Shown piece by piece: positions 36,721-45,187 of a stretch of DNA of 64,000 nt (position 1 is its first letter; every line of letters starts with the position of its first letter). A program made the translations under genes and the position numbers. The stretch is from Sideroxydans sp. (GTDB lineage: Bacteria > Pseudomonadota > Gammaproteobacteria > Burkholderiales > Gallionellaceae). The DNA lies in the NCBI GenBank assembly GCA_016124455.1, contig WGNQ01000016.1, positions 107,818 through 171,817 on the forward strand, read 5' to 3'. Under the pieces are notes generated by a model, which saw nothing but the letters and a program-made list of their open reading frames with translations, had not been told where the DNA came from and searched no databases.

Positions 36721-38391
36721 CTAGCGTGTCAGGCTGTTCACGCGGTCGCGACTGCTCGAGATATCCGCCGACCAATCCTTGTTGCTGTCCACCACAGTCG
36801 GCTTCAGCAGAATCACCAGTTCGCGCTTCTGCGTGCTCACGCTGGTCTGGCCGAACAGGGTTTTCGGCAGCCCCGGCAGACCGGAGTTGTCGTTGGTCGT
36901 CGCCTGCCGCATCAGACCACCGATTGCCACGATCTGGCCGTCATGGGCGCGCACAATGCTGTCGGTCTCGGAGATGGAACTCGATGCCAGCGGCAAGTTC
37001 AGCGTGCCTCCGACGCCGCCGACATTCACTGTCTTGTTCACGGTCGTGACCTGGCTGACCGACGGGTGCACATGCAGGATAATGTTGTTGTCCTGATCTA
37101 TGCTCGGCGTCACATCGAGCGCAATGCCGGAGAAAAATGGCTGCAAGGTAACCGAAGGCGTGGTGGTGGTTGCCGTTCCCGTGGTCGTGGTGCTGGTCAC
37201 GTTAGTCACGAAGAACTCGTCGGTACCCACCTTCAGCACCGCCTTCTGGTCGTTCAATGTCGCAATGCGCGGGCTGGACAACACATGCACGTCGCCCTGG
37301 CTTTCCAGGAAGTTCAGCAACACGGCGAAGCTGCTGGTCTGGAACGCCAGACCGAACAAGGTACCCGAATTCGTCGCAGCGGAAACCAGGTTTGACCCTG
37401 GCACCGCAGTCAGCAGCGAATTAGAAAGCGTTTGCGCCGTACCAGCTGCCGCATTTGCCAACGTAGTACCGGCGCCCAGCTGCCCGACAGAACTGAAACT
37501 ATTCGGACTGTTCTTGAAGGCCGACCAGTTCACCCCGGACTGGAATCCGTTATTCAGCTGCACTTCGATGATTTTCGCTTCGAGTATCACCTGCCGCTCG
37601 ACCGAAATCTGCGATGCCTTGAGGTAAGCCGCCACATTCCTCAACTCATCCGGCATGGCGCGCACCACGATTACACCGGACATCGGGCTGATCACAACAC
37701 TGCGGCCCTTTTCGTTGCCAACGATGGTGGTCAGCGCCCGGCTCAATTCCGACCAGAAATCGGTATCGGTTCTGGTGGTCACCTTGCTGCTGTCCATCGC
37801 CCTGCTGGTCGGGCTGGCAGTCGTGGTCGTCGTCGAATTAACTACGCCACTATTATTGCTATTGGAACTATCCGATACCGAGCCCGAGGTCACACGCAGG
37901 GACGAATCGCCTTTACGCACGCCGGTCAGGTAGTTCACCTGAAACAGGCGCGTCTGCAGCGAAATCGGCTGGATATAAATGCGCGTTCCATCGACCTTGT
38001 ACTCATATCCGTACAGATCATGGATGGCTTCCAGCGCATCAAAAACCGTCACATCCTTTAGGTTGAGCGAAATGTTCCCGGTAACGTCCGGATGCACCAG
38101 CATGCTGTAACGCGTGCCGGAAACAATGGCCATGAATACCTGCTTGGCCGGCGTATCGTTGACAGTCAGGTCGAACTTGACTTCGGGCGGCTTGGCGTCT
38201 GCCTTCGGCATGTTGACATCAATGGGTGGCAGCAATGCATTGTTGACGGCCGCTTCGGCCTTGCCCTTGGCGCTTTCCTGCGCAGCCGCATCCATCTCGC
38301 GCTGGATGAGATTTGCCGTGCTGTTTTTTGTGCTTGGCGTTGCACAAGCAGTCAAGGCTGCAAGCAGCAGTATGCTTAGCGTTCGTTTCAC
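36721..38391 (-). CDS. mshL: MSHA pilus secretin MshL
   Basis: A 556-residue outer-membrane secretin with lipoprotein signal ALTACATPS. An N-terminal secretin-TonB short domain (about 95-150) is followed by an N1-like domain and a Ser/Thr-rich low-complexity stretch (about 185-210). The C-terminal secretin domain carries DVTPSIDQDNNIILHVHPSV and the end IVAIGGLMRQ, then LPGLPKTLFG. It forms the pore for pilus exit. The start overlaps the mshK stop (ATGA). Confidence 0.93.
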   Translation of the reverse strand: MKRTLSILLLAALTACATPSTKNSTANLIQREMDAAAQESAKGKAEAAVNNALLPPIDVNMPKADAKPPEVKFDLTVNDTPAKQVFMAIVSGTRYSMLVHPDVTGNISLNLKDVTVFDALEAIHDLYGYEYKVDGTRIYIQPISLQTRLFQVNYLTGVRKGDSSLRVTSGSVSDSSNSNNSGVVNSTTTTTASPTSRAMDSSKVTTRTDTDFWSELSRALTTIVGNEKGRSVVISPMSGVIVVRAMPDELRNVAAYLKASQISVERQVILEAKIIEVQLNNGFQSGVNWSAFKNSPNSFSSVGQLGAGTTLANAAAGTAQTLSNSLLTAVPGSNLVSAATNSGTLFGLAFQTSSFAVLLNFLESQGDVHVLSSPRIATLNDQKAVLKVGTDEFFVTNVTSTTTTGTATTTTPSVTLQPFFSGIALDVTPSIDQDNNIILHVHPSVSQVTTVNKTVNVGGVGGTLNLPLASSSISETDSIVRAHDGQIVAIGGLMRQATTNDNSGLPGLPKTLFGQTSVSTQKRELVILLKPTVVDSNKDWSADISSSRDRVNSLTR

Positions 38392-38828
38392 TTTTCCTCC
38401 TGCGGAGCGGCCTTCCCAGCCGCGTTCTTTCCTGCTGTTTTCTCGCTCGAAACCGGCTTCGCAGCAAGTGGCTTCGGCGCAACTTGCGCCATATTTTTCT
38501 TGATCACCACCCCGGGAAATAACGTCAACTCCTGTTTTCCCTGTGGCCCGCGCAGCATTACACCACGTTCGCTCACCGCAACCAGTCGGGCATCACCGTA
38601 TTTACCGCCCAGTTCCACGGTCTGCCCATTGATAATCGCAGCACGGCGCCCCGGCGCAATGATCACGGATTGCAGACCTCTATCCGCTGCTGCAGCCTGT
38701 CCGTCTGTGGCAGTTGGCGCACTGACTGCAAGCGGTGGCCGGGTTGGATCGCCCAACACTTCGGCTTCAGCTGCAGCGGAGGCGAACACAAACATCAATC
38801 CCCACACCGTTTTCTGCAATCCGCTCAT
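38388..38828 (-). CDS. mshK: MSHA biogenesis protein MshK
   Basis: A 146-residue exported protein with signal VFASAAAEA. The core DPTRPP, LQSVIIAPGRRAAIINGQ and LFPGVVIKK match MshK (PilP-like) proteins that touch the secretin. The ATG at 38828 forms an ATGA overlap with the mshJ stop; an in-frame ATG at 38840 is possible. The tail is rich in Ala, Lys and Pro. Confidence 0.82.
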   Translation of the reverse strand: MSGLQKTVWGLMFVFASAAAEAEVLGDPTRPPLAVSAPTATDGQAAAADRGLQSVIIAPGRRAAIINGQTVELGGKYGDARLVAVSERGVMLRGPQGKQELTLFPGVVIKKNMAQVAPKPLAAKPVSSEKTAGKNAAGKAAPQEEK

Positions 38829-39514
38829 ATTACCAGCCATGTCTTATCCAGGCTCAAAGTATACAAAGTCAGCGTCAGCTCCGCTGTCGGATATTGTGCC
38901 ACGCTCAGCTTGGCACGCCCCCAGAACATCTGCGCCGGCAAATGCTCGAGCGCAACAAGATATTGCAGCATATCCAGATAACTGCCACTAACCGTTATCT
39001 CTACGCCATGCTTGAACACCTGCTTTTCCAGTGCCTTCGACTGATTGGCGGCATTTCCATTATTCGCCTTGCCCGCAACCTTATCCATCAGCGGTGCCAC
39101 AGGCAAGGTTTTCAGGCTGACCAACTGCAGGCGACCATTCTTGTTCAGCATCTGCTCCAGCACATCAGCCATCTTATCCGACGGCACCAGACGGTCGCTC
39201 CTGCCTTTAACATACGCGTTACCTTCAGCAAGCTGCTGCTTGAGCTGCGCAAGGCGCTGACGCAATGGCGAACTTGCGTCATCCCGCTTGGCTTGCAACA
39301 GGGCTTCAATCTGCGACTGTATCTCCTTCATTTTTTCCTGTTGTTGCACCACCTGCGAAGACATCTGTCTTTGCTTCGTCAACAAGGGATCAAGAAACAG
39401 CATATTAATCAGTGTTACCAGCGTGAAGGCGGCGGCGCCAAAAATCAGCGCCCGCTCACGCAACGAGAGCTCATCAATTTTTCCGCTCAACTGCTCCCAG
39501 TATTGCTTGATCAT
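38825..39514 (-). CDS. mshJ: MSHA biogenesis protein MshJ (PilO-like)
   Basis: A 229-residue inner-membrane protein with one helix (about 25-45) followed by a coiled coil (about 50-115) and a PilO-like ferredoxin fold. ALEKQVFKHGVEITVSGSY is typical of MshJ/PilO. It forms the alignment complex with the PilN-like and MshI proteins. It overlaps both neighbours. Confidence 0.86.
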   Translation of the reverse strand: MIKQYWEQLSGKIDELSLRERALIFGAAAFTLVTLINMLFLDPLLTKQRQMSSQVVQQQEKMKEIQSQIEALLQAKRDDASSPLRQRLAQLKQQLAEGNAYVKGRSDRLVPSDKMADVLEQMLNKNGRLQLVSLKTLPVAPLMDKVAGKANNGNAANQSKALEKQVFKHGVEITVSGSYLDMLQYLVALEHLPAQMFWGRAKLSVAQYPTAELTLTLYTLSLDKTWLVI

Positions 39515-40140
39515 TTGGCGACGTCTCCAGCTTCAGCCGATTGCAGGGTGAATTCGACATAACTGCTTGCCGCCGGATTACCCTTTTCGCCTTTTGGCTG
39601 CTGCATCTGCAGCGCCGCAAAGGATTTCCCCTGCATCACTTTTTCTTGGTTCAGTCGTTGTATGTAAGCCGGCACCAGCCCTGGGTTAAGCACATCCCCG
39701 CTCAGGCTGATTTGCGCCCCATCCCCCTCAATGTTGAAACCGGTCAGCCACAGGCCGGGCACTACCTGTTTTGCGAAAGCACGCAAATATTGCGAATAGC
39801 CCGAGGTGTTGCCGATGGCTCCGCTTTTCAGGGTTTCAATCAGGCTCTGCTGTGCAGCCACACGGGTTTCCAGATCCCTTAATTCCTCCTCCAGCAATTG
39901 CGTTGCTTTCTGCGGCGAGTATTCGGACACATAGCGCGTCAGCCTGTTCTGCGCTGCAGCATAACGCTTGGCAGTCTCATTCGACTGTGCGGCCAGCTGG
40001 TTCACCTGATAAGCCGCATATGCATAGAACACAGCTGCCCCGACAACGATCATCCCCAACGCCTGCAGCATCGTGACCGCAGAAAAATATTTCTTCTGCT
40101 TCATGAAGATCGGGTTAAACAGGTTGATCTGCTGGCTCAC
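39511..40140 (-). CDS. mshI2: PilN-like MSHA alignment protein (MshI2)
   Basis: A 209-residue protein. QQINLFNPIFMKQKK is the PilN-type N-terminal peptide that docks into the PilM/MshI groove. One transmembrane helix (about 22-45), a coiled coil and a PilN fold follow. It couples the cytoplasmic MshI ring to MshJ. ATGA-type overlaps join it to mshI and mshJ. Confidence 0.86.
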   Translation of the reverse strand: MSQQINLFNPIFMKQKKYFSAVTMLQALGMIVVGAAVFYAYAAYQVNQLAAQSNETAKRYAAAQNRLTRYVSEYSPQKATQLLEEELRDLETRVAAQQSLIETLKSGAIGNTSGYSQYLRAFAKQVVPGLWLTGFNIEGDGAQISLSGDVLNPGLVPAYIQRLNQEKVMQGKSFAALQMQQPKGEKGNPAASSYVEFTLQSAEAGDVAK

Positions 40141-41093
40141 AGCGCCCGCCTTTCCTGCCGCAACGCCGCGCCCAAAGCATGTAGCGCATGCACGGCATAA
40201 TCGCCGCTCTCCAATTCTGGCACTGCACTGACATCCATTACCTGCGTCAGGTTCAGCCGCTCGACCGGCATATCCAGATGCTCAGCCAGCACGCCCGTCA
40301 AATTCGATGCCTCGGGTACAGAAACCAGCAAACGGCCTACCGGGATGTAATGATACTGACGGCCAAAATAGTCCAGCGACCGCTGTACTTCGAGTTCAAC
40401 ACGATCCTGATACTGCTGACACAAAGTCTGATTTGCATCCAGCAACTGCCCCACGGTAATGTCAATACGCCGTGCAAGATATAATTCGCCCCCAGAAGTG
40501 AAGGTCAGCAGTCCGCCCTCATCATCAAATGCCAGCACTGCCAACGCCCTCCCTTCCGTCTCAAACAGCGCAGCGATGTTGCGTTGCGCCATCTCCGGGA
40601 TATCAATCACGTTAAGCTGGATGTTAGCCTTATCAAACAAGGCAATGCGTTTCTGAATGGTCACATTCGAGGCCGCCACGGCATACATGGATTGCGGCCG
40701 CTCAGCGCCATACTTGCCACTGGGTATCTGCAATACATCGACGGTTGCATCGTCGATGTGGTAACTCAATGCATCCTTGATACGCCAGCGTATGGCAGTC
40801 TTCAACTCATCCACCGGGACGTTCGGCGCATCCACCATCAGTATCTGGTATTCACCGGGAGCCAGCAAGGTAGTGAATTGATGATTGCCAAGATGCGCCT
40901 CTTTGCAAATTTTTTCCAGCGTTGCAGCGGTTACGTCTGTTGCCGGATGGAATGCGCAGGCTGTCACGTGCAGTCTGCCTCCCATACGCTGAATTTCGGT
41001 GAGGTACACCCCAGCCTGGTTTACGCAAATAGCAAACCAGCCGGCATCGCGGCTGGACCTGCTAAATAAACTGGATAAAGTCGGCATCTGCAT
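40137..41093 (-). CDS. mshI: MSHA biogenesis protein MshI (PilM-like)
   Basis: A 318-residue cytoplasmic actin-fold protein of the MshI/PilM type (PNVPVDELKTAIRWRIKD; VTIQKRIALFDKANI). It likely organises the cytoplasmic side of the alignment complex through the PilN-like peptide. Two in-frame ATGs stand at 41093 and 41087 with no clear ribosome site, while a good promoter lies so close that the transcript may have almost no leader. First gene of the second msh module. Confidence 0.88.
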   Translation of the reverse strand: MQMPTLSSLFSRSSRDAGWFAICVNQAGVYLTEIQRMGGRLHVTACAFHPATDVTAATLEKICKEAHLGNHQFTTLLAPGEYQILMVDAPNVPVDELKTAIRWRIKDALSYHIDDATVDVLQIPSGKYGAERPQSMYAVAASNVTIQKRIALFDKANIQLNVIDIPEMAQRNIAALFETEGRALAVLAFDDEGGLLTFTSGGELYLARRIDITVGQLLDANQTLCQQYQDRVELEVQRSLDYFGRQYHYIPVGRLLVSVPEASNLTGVLAEHLDMPVERLNLTQVMDVSAVPELESGDYAVHALHALGAALRQERRAL

Positions 41094-41399
41094 ATGCGGT
41101 CTTAAAGTAATTCAATAACCTTTTGTTGTCAATGGTTTTTTCTCCCGCACCCCAGCAAAATTAGCTACGTGCCAATGAATAAACCTTGCGCAGACAGCCA
41201 TCATGCAACAACACGCAAAGCCTCCGGTTTTATCTGGCGCACGCGCCCAAACAACTTCCCTTTAAAGATAAGAGCAATCTTTGTGCCAGAAACCAAACCG
41301 CTACGATATGCACCACACCCAAGGAAACCGGCAACGGCAACACGCACTCCGAACCGCGCCTGTCGAAATCCAAACGAAAATCGACATCAATATGACAGA
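41094..41399. other. Intergenic gap between the two msh modules
   Basis: A 306-bp stretch without a convincing gene. It separates mshP from mshI, both on the minus strand. The mshI-proximal 40 bp hold a sigma-70-like promoter. No clear intrinsic terminator follows mshP. Plus-strand ORFs here are Arg/Thr/Pro-rich, run antisense into mshP and lack family features. The mshQ adhesin gene found after mshP in Vibrio is absent. Confidence 0.7.
41104..41132 (-). promoter_or_regulatory. Sigma-70-like promoter for mshI-N
   Basis: On the minus strand a perfect -35 box TTGACA (41127-41132) is followed after 17 bases by TACTTT (41104-41109). The expected start of transcription, near 41097, is only a few bases before the mshI ATG at 41093. 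The weak -10 leaves some doubt. Confidence 0.5.
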
Positions 41400-41852
41400 C
41401 TATTTGGCAATAGTAGCGCTAACCACCCGCTCTACATAATTCGCCTGCCCAACCCCCGCACCAGATTTCGCGGTCGAGGTAATCCGATATACCGTTAACG
41501 GCACCCCTCCCTCGGTATACGATGTGGCGCTACAGCTAACTGTTACATTAAAAACCGCCAATGTCCCGCCAAGCGTCAATGCCGGGCTTGTTGCAGGGCC
41601 GGGCAAACATGCACCCGCAAACGCGCCGCCATCTACCGAGGATTGCACCACATGAAATGCCCCCCACTCTATCCCGGCACGGGCTGCCTGATAGGCACGC
41701 GACCCCATCACATCCAGCATCGAACTCTGTTGTTGCGTAGTGGAAAACGTCAGCATCATCGCCCCCAGGGCACCCAGCACCACCAGCAGAAATATCGCCG
41801 TCATGATGCTGAATCCCCGTTGCAACCCGCGTATTGCACTTTTCATCTTCAT
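41400..41852 (-). CDS. mshP: MSHA minor pilin-like protein MshP
   Basis: A 150-residue protein with a pilin-like N-terminus (RGFSIMTAIFLLVVLGALGAMML) lacking the usual Glu5, as in MshP/PilX proteins. SRAYQAARAGIEWGAFHVV is the typical second motif. It probably sits in the tip complex. It lies 3 bp after mshO and ends the mshE-P module. Confidence 0.86.
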   Translation of the reverse strand: MKMKSAIRGLQRGFSIMTAIFLLVVLGALGAMMLTFSTTQQQSSMLDVMGSRAYQAARAGIEWGAFHVVQSSVDGGAFAGACLPGPATSPALTLGGTLAVFNVTVSCSATSYTEGGVPLTVYRITSTAKSGAGVGQANYVERVVSATIAK

Positions 41853-41855
41853 GGC

Positions 41856-42752
41856 TTATGGCTCATTACTGACATGCGCAGCATTGTACAAACTGACCGT
41901 CTCACCACTCTCGGTAATGGCCAGCCGCATGGTAACCAGCCCCGAACGCTGGGCCACCACATTGGCATCATAAGCAAAGCGGCAATCACTCACCTTATCC
42001 GCCAATAGTGCCGGTGGCGCAGCACTGGCAGGCAATGTTGTCGGTTGCGATGCCTGTATTGGATAGCCCCACCAACGCGTCAAAGTGCCCCCGCCGCCCG
42101 CCGCAGGTGCACATACATAAGTTACGGGAGTATTGACCACCTGGAAACGGTGACTGGGCGAATCGAAAGGCAAGGGATTCGCCGAAGCAATTGTCAGGCT
42201 ATTTGCCCCGGCCGCGACGATGCCCCGCCGATTATCGGTTGCCAGCGTATTTCCGGTATAAGCGTTTGCGTCAGGAATGCCCAGGTTGTAAACGACAACC
42301 TGGTCAACGCCGACGTTCACAGCCGGCATAGGCCCCAACACTTCAAAACAGGTATCAGCCGCAGTAAAAGAAAGCGCATCACCGTCAGTATTTCCTGCAA
42401 CCGCAGCACAACCTCCTGCGCCGCCGGCATCATTGGCACGATAGCGCCCGCCACCCACTGTCGGCAAAAATTCCAGGTAACAGGCTGCGCTGCCATCGCA
42501 AGCGCCTGTCACCCGCACACTGTTCGGCAATGCCAAACGCAGGTCGCGGGTAATGCGGCGCAATGCAGTATCGGCAATGTCGGTCATCTCGGCTCGGCGC
42601 GCGCTATCGACATAGCCTTTCACTGGCGACTGCAGAAAAATGGCAACAATGCCGCCAATAATTCCGGTAATCACAATTACCACTATCATCTCAACGAGCG
42701 TAAAACCTCGCTGACGGGGACTATGATGAGCATCATACCGTGCTTTCATCAT
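41856..42752 (-). CDS. mshO: MSHA minor pilin MshO
   Basis: A 298-residue prepilin. The leader ends QRGFTLVEMIVVIVITGII, the PilD cleavage site with Glu5. RAEMTDIADTALRRITRDLRL is characteristic of MshO. The large globular domain contains several cysteine pairs (for example CDGSAAC). It is a candidate tip subunit. It overlaps the mshD stop by ATGA. Confidence 0.9.
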   Translation of the reverse strand: MMKARYDAHHSPRQRGFTLVEMIVVIVITGIIGGIVAIFLQSPVKGYVDSARRAEMTDIADTALRRITRDLRLALPNSVRVTGACDGSAACYLEFLPTVGGGRYRANDAGGAGGCAAVAGNTDGDALSFTAADTCFEVLGPMPAVNVGVDQVVVYNLGIPDANAYTGNTLATDNRRGIVAAGANSLTIASANPLPFDSPSHRFQVVNTPVTYVCAPAAGGGGTLTRWWGYPIQASQPTTLPASAAPPALLADKVSDCRFAYDANVVAQRSGLVTMRLAITESGETVSLYNAAHVSNEP

Positions 42753-43357
42753 ATCCCCTTTGGTGCGTAACGCGCACGGTAGCCATCCAGCTGCAACTGC
42801 GCACCGTTCGGCGCAATAACCGTCACGGTAATTCGTAGTGCGGCATCGTTATCCGCGGCTCCGCCCAGGAAAATCCCGCCTATGGGCACAATGGCCACTC
42901 TTGCCGAATAACCCTCAAGACCTGCGATGCCATTGCCATTGATATCCACGATAGGAGACATCGCATAAATACTGTAATCCGCCACATTATCGTAAGGGTT
43001 GGAGCCCGCAGGAACGGAGTTTACGCCGCCGCGCGATTCCGTTGCGGGCGACGCCTGGGTATAAACGTTCTGCGGCGTGGTGCACCCAGCATATTGCGTC
43101 GCGCTGACAGCGCTAGGGTCATTTGGGTCGCACCAGGTGAACGGCATTAATTCCACCTCTTCCAGTAGCGACTGGGCAATCGCCTCCGACTGCTTGCGCA
43201 CCAATGCATCTGAACTATGCGCCGTCACCTGATTCATCACCAACAGAATCCCGGCAAGCGCAATACTGATAATCACGATGAACATGATCAGCTCTATCAG
43301 GCTGATGCCTGCCTGACGAGACAATTTTATGGAGCAGCCGGGCAACCTAATGTACAT
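42749..43357 (-). CDS. mshD: MSHA minor pilin MshD
   Basis: A 202-residue prepilin with leader end RQAGISLIELIMFIVIISI and a cleavable Gly before Ile-Ser. EVELMPFTWCDPNDP and the later YAGCTTPQ are typical of MshD. The ATG at 43357 is preferred to a TTG at 43375, and the gene overlaps the end of mshC by 11 bp. Confidence 0.88.
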   Translation of the reverse strand: MYIRLPGCSIKLSRQAGISLIELIMFIVIISIALAGILLVMNQVTAHSSDALVRKQSEAIAQSLLEEVELMPFTWCDPNDPSAVSATQYAGCTTPQNVYTQASPATESRGGVNSVPAGSNPYDNVADYSIYAMSPIVDINGNGIAGLEGYSARVAIVPIGGIFLGGAADNDAALRITVTVIAPNGAQLQLDGYRARYAPKGI

Positions 43358-43856
43358 AACCCGTTTCCGCTTCAATGATTATCGGCGTGGCATCATAGCC
43401 GCTGACCGTAACAACCCGCGCCGCGCCGCTGAAACTGGGCTGTCCCAGCGCATTGAAACTGAAGCCGGCCGGAGTCGGATTAAACGTTGCATTGCTGCTG
43501 CTGAGCACATATGGCGTATCACCACTCGGACTGGTTAGCGGCATACCACAGGTACTGCCCGGCCCGATGGTCAGCGTGACACTATTCGCCGTGAAGGCAA
43601 CACAGACAAACTGGTGCTGCGCAATGGCAACCTTCTGCGCATGACGCAGCGTGGCAATCACCTGGTCGTAAAAACCACGGCTGTCGAATGTGGCACGATC
43701 AAAAAAACGCGGGATGGCAACCGCCGCGATAACGCCGAGGATCACCATGACTGTGATGAGTTCGACCATGGTAAAACCACGTGCCCGGGAAATGGCATTG
43801 GAATAATGCCCGGCCACTGGCTTGATCGCATTGAGTTGGCTTGCGGTCAAATGCAT
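43347..43856 (-). CDS. mshC: MSHA minor pilin MshC-like
   Basis: A prepilin of about 169 residues with cleavage site ARGFTMVELITVMVILGV, then AIPRFFDRATFDSRGFYDQ, typical of MshC/GspH-like pilins. The open frame runs back to 43991, but that end overlaps the mshA terminator. The ATG at 43856 (GGATCC nearby) is a tentative start; Met codons at 43889 and 43916 are alternatives. The leader is long for this family, so the start is uncertain. Confidence 0.82.
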   Translation of the reverse strand: MHLTASQLNAIKPVAGHYSNAISRARGFTMVELITVMVILGVIAAVAIPRFFDRATFDSRGFYDQVIATLRHAQKVAIAQHQFVCVAFTANSVTLTIGPGSTCGMPLTSPSGDTPYVLSSSNATFNPTPAGFSFNALGQPSFSGAARVVTVSGYDATPIIIEAETGYVH

Positions 43857-43948
43857 TCTGAGGATCCAAGGATTAGTGACAGCCTTCATACCATCTGCCC
43901 CGGAATTGGTGAACATCCTGCAGACAGAATCGCACAGCGCAAAAAGCA

Positions 43949-43982
43949 AGATAAAAAACAGGGGAGCACGCTCCCCTGTTTT
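43949..43982 (-). terminator. Strong intrinsic terminator after mshA
   Basis: The stem AAAACAGGGGAG (43955-43966) pairs perfectly with CTCCCCTGTTTT (43971-43982) around a 4-base loop. On the minus strand it follows the mshA stop by 40 bases and is trailed by a T-run. It should keep mshA transcript levels above those of the downstream minor pilin genes. Confidence 0.9.
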
Positions 43983-44022
43983 GACTCTCATCTAGGCACT
44001 GTGTGCCACGGCAACTATTAAA

Positions 44023-44400
44023 TTAGTTGATACCTGTAACGGTAAAGGTTGCCGTCTTGCTGCCATCGTTGGCTGGCCCTGTCAGTACACAGCCAGAAGT
44101 GGTTACCCCGGCAGCAACTCCCGATGCGGCAATTGAATAGTTGGCCGGCAGTCCGCCCTCGATCAAGGAGGAACCCGCGCTACAGTCAGCAACTGCGACA
44201 CCGCTGCCGGCATGCAAACTACGTACTGCGTAGTTAATCGAGTTTCCGGAGGAAATCCCACCAGCCACACCTTGTACAGCAGCGGAAGCGGCATCACTCT
44301 TCAAGTCGAAGAATTTAGGCAGCGCCGTCGCTGCCAGAATACCCAATATCACGATCACCACGATCAATTCGATCAAGGTAAAACCTTTTTGTTGTTTCAT
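44023..44400 (-). CDS. mshA: MSHA major pilin MshA
   Basis: A 125-residue prepilin. The short leader MKQQKG is cleaved by PilD before FTLIELIVVIVILGILAATALPKFFDL, with Glu5 present. The body has two cysteines (ADCSAGSS and TSGCVLTG) for the pilin disulfide loop. TTAGGAG about 8 bases before the ATG is the best ribosome site in the locus, and a dedicated terminator follows, fitting a highly expressed subunit. It could equally be called MshB/A-type; only one such gene is present. Confidence 0.92.
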   Translation of the reverse strand: MKQQKGFTLIELIVVIVILGILAATALPKFFDLKSDAASAAVQGVAGGISSGNSINYAVRSLHAGSGVAVADCSAGSSLIEGGLPANYSIAASGVAAGVTTSGCVLTGPANDGSKTATFTVTGIN

Positions 44401-44408
44401 TTTTCAGT

Positions 44409-44439
44409 CTCCTAATAATGGTTATGGGTCGCAACCCAT
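44409..44439 (-). promoter_or_regulatory. mshA leader: 5' hairpin and strong ribosome binding site
   Basis: A perfect 6-bp stem ATGGGT/ACCCAT with a 4-base loop lies at 44424-44439, just upstream of TTAGGAG (about 44409-44415) and the mshA ATG. Such a hairpin near the ribosome site could protect the transcript or tune translation. No clear promoter was placed further upstream. Confidence 0.5.
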
Positions 44440-44569
44440 CAAAATGCACAATAAAACACCATTTCCGACTAGCGTGCCGCAACACCTAGCGAATCCGGTT
44501 CGCGCACAGTAGACGAATTTACGCAAAAAAGCAAATTAACCCGCTGACGAATCAGGAATAAACTTCTTA

Positions 44570-45187
44570 TTATCCCAGCCAGAACACGAGTGCGCCGATG
44601 ATATATAAACTACCTAACAACAACAGCAGGCCGAATAATCGCACATTACGTGCCACATACTGGTCCAGCGTATTGTGCGGCCTCTCCAGCACTTCCAGGG
44701 CCCGGCGGGTGGAAATCCATTGGTTTGCCCCATGCTCGAATTCGCGCAGCAAACTGGGCCGCAACAGCAGGAACAAGCCAATTATCGCCGCGAACACGGC
44801 GCCAGCCAGGAAAATCAGCACAGCCCCGTCCAGGAATCCTTCCAGCAGTTCACGCGGAGCCCTGATATTTCCGGGCAACATGGCAACAAAGTGATTTTTG
44901 TCAAAATAGCCAACAAAATAGATGACAATCCAGCATGCGGCAGCCAGCATCAAGGAGCCACTGATCCGGTGATGCTGGTAAAACCATTTCTCGATATTGA
45001 AAATGCGATCCAGTACGCTTTCGAACTTGCGCGTAGAAATCCAGCGATTCGCGTATTCACCGAGTCGCTTTAGCCAGTGCGGACGGATAATGAGAATTGC
45101 CCCGGCCAACAGGCCGATAGCACCCGCCACTCCCAAAAATATCAGCGCAGAATGAATTTCCACTTGCTCAACAGGTGTCTCCATCAT
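44570..45187 (-). CDS. Internally duplicated four-helix membrane protein in the msh locus
   Basis: A 205-residue membrane protein with four hydrophobic helices arranged as two copies of a unit. The first copy contains IRPHWLKRLGEYANRWISTRK (20-odd residues near 33-54) and the second LRPSLLREFEHGANQWISTRR near 135-156; both end with a helix after a basic stretch. I do not recognise a named family. It overlaps the upstream prepilin stop (ATGA) and precedes mshA by 170 bp, so it is produced with the pilus parts. A role in pilus assembly is inference from position. Confidence 0.8.
   Translation of the reverse strand: MMETPVEQVEIHSALIFLGVAGAIGLLAGAILIIRPHWLKRLGEYANRWISTRKFESVLDRIFNIEKWFYQHHRISGSLMLAAACWIVIYFVGYFDKNHFVAMLPGNIRAPRELLEGFLDGAVLIFLAGAVFAAIIGLFLLLRPSLLREFEHGANQWISTRRALEVLERPHNTLDQYVARNVRLFGLLLLLGSLYIIGALVFWLG

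Noticed and set aside
41169..41498. 109-residue plus-strand ORF in the msh gap
   Set aside because: Runs antisense into mshP, is Arg/Pro/Thr-rich and has no ribosome site or family feature.
44440..44569. Possible sigma-54 promoter upstream of mshA
   Set aside because: A TGG...TTGTGC pair is present on the minus strand but GG and GC are 11 bases apart rather than 10.
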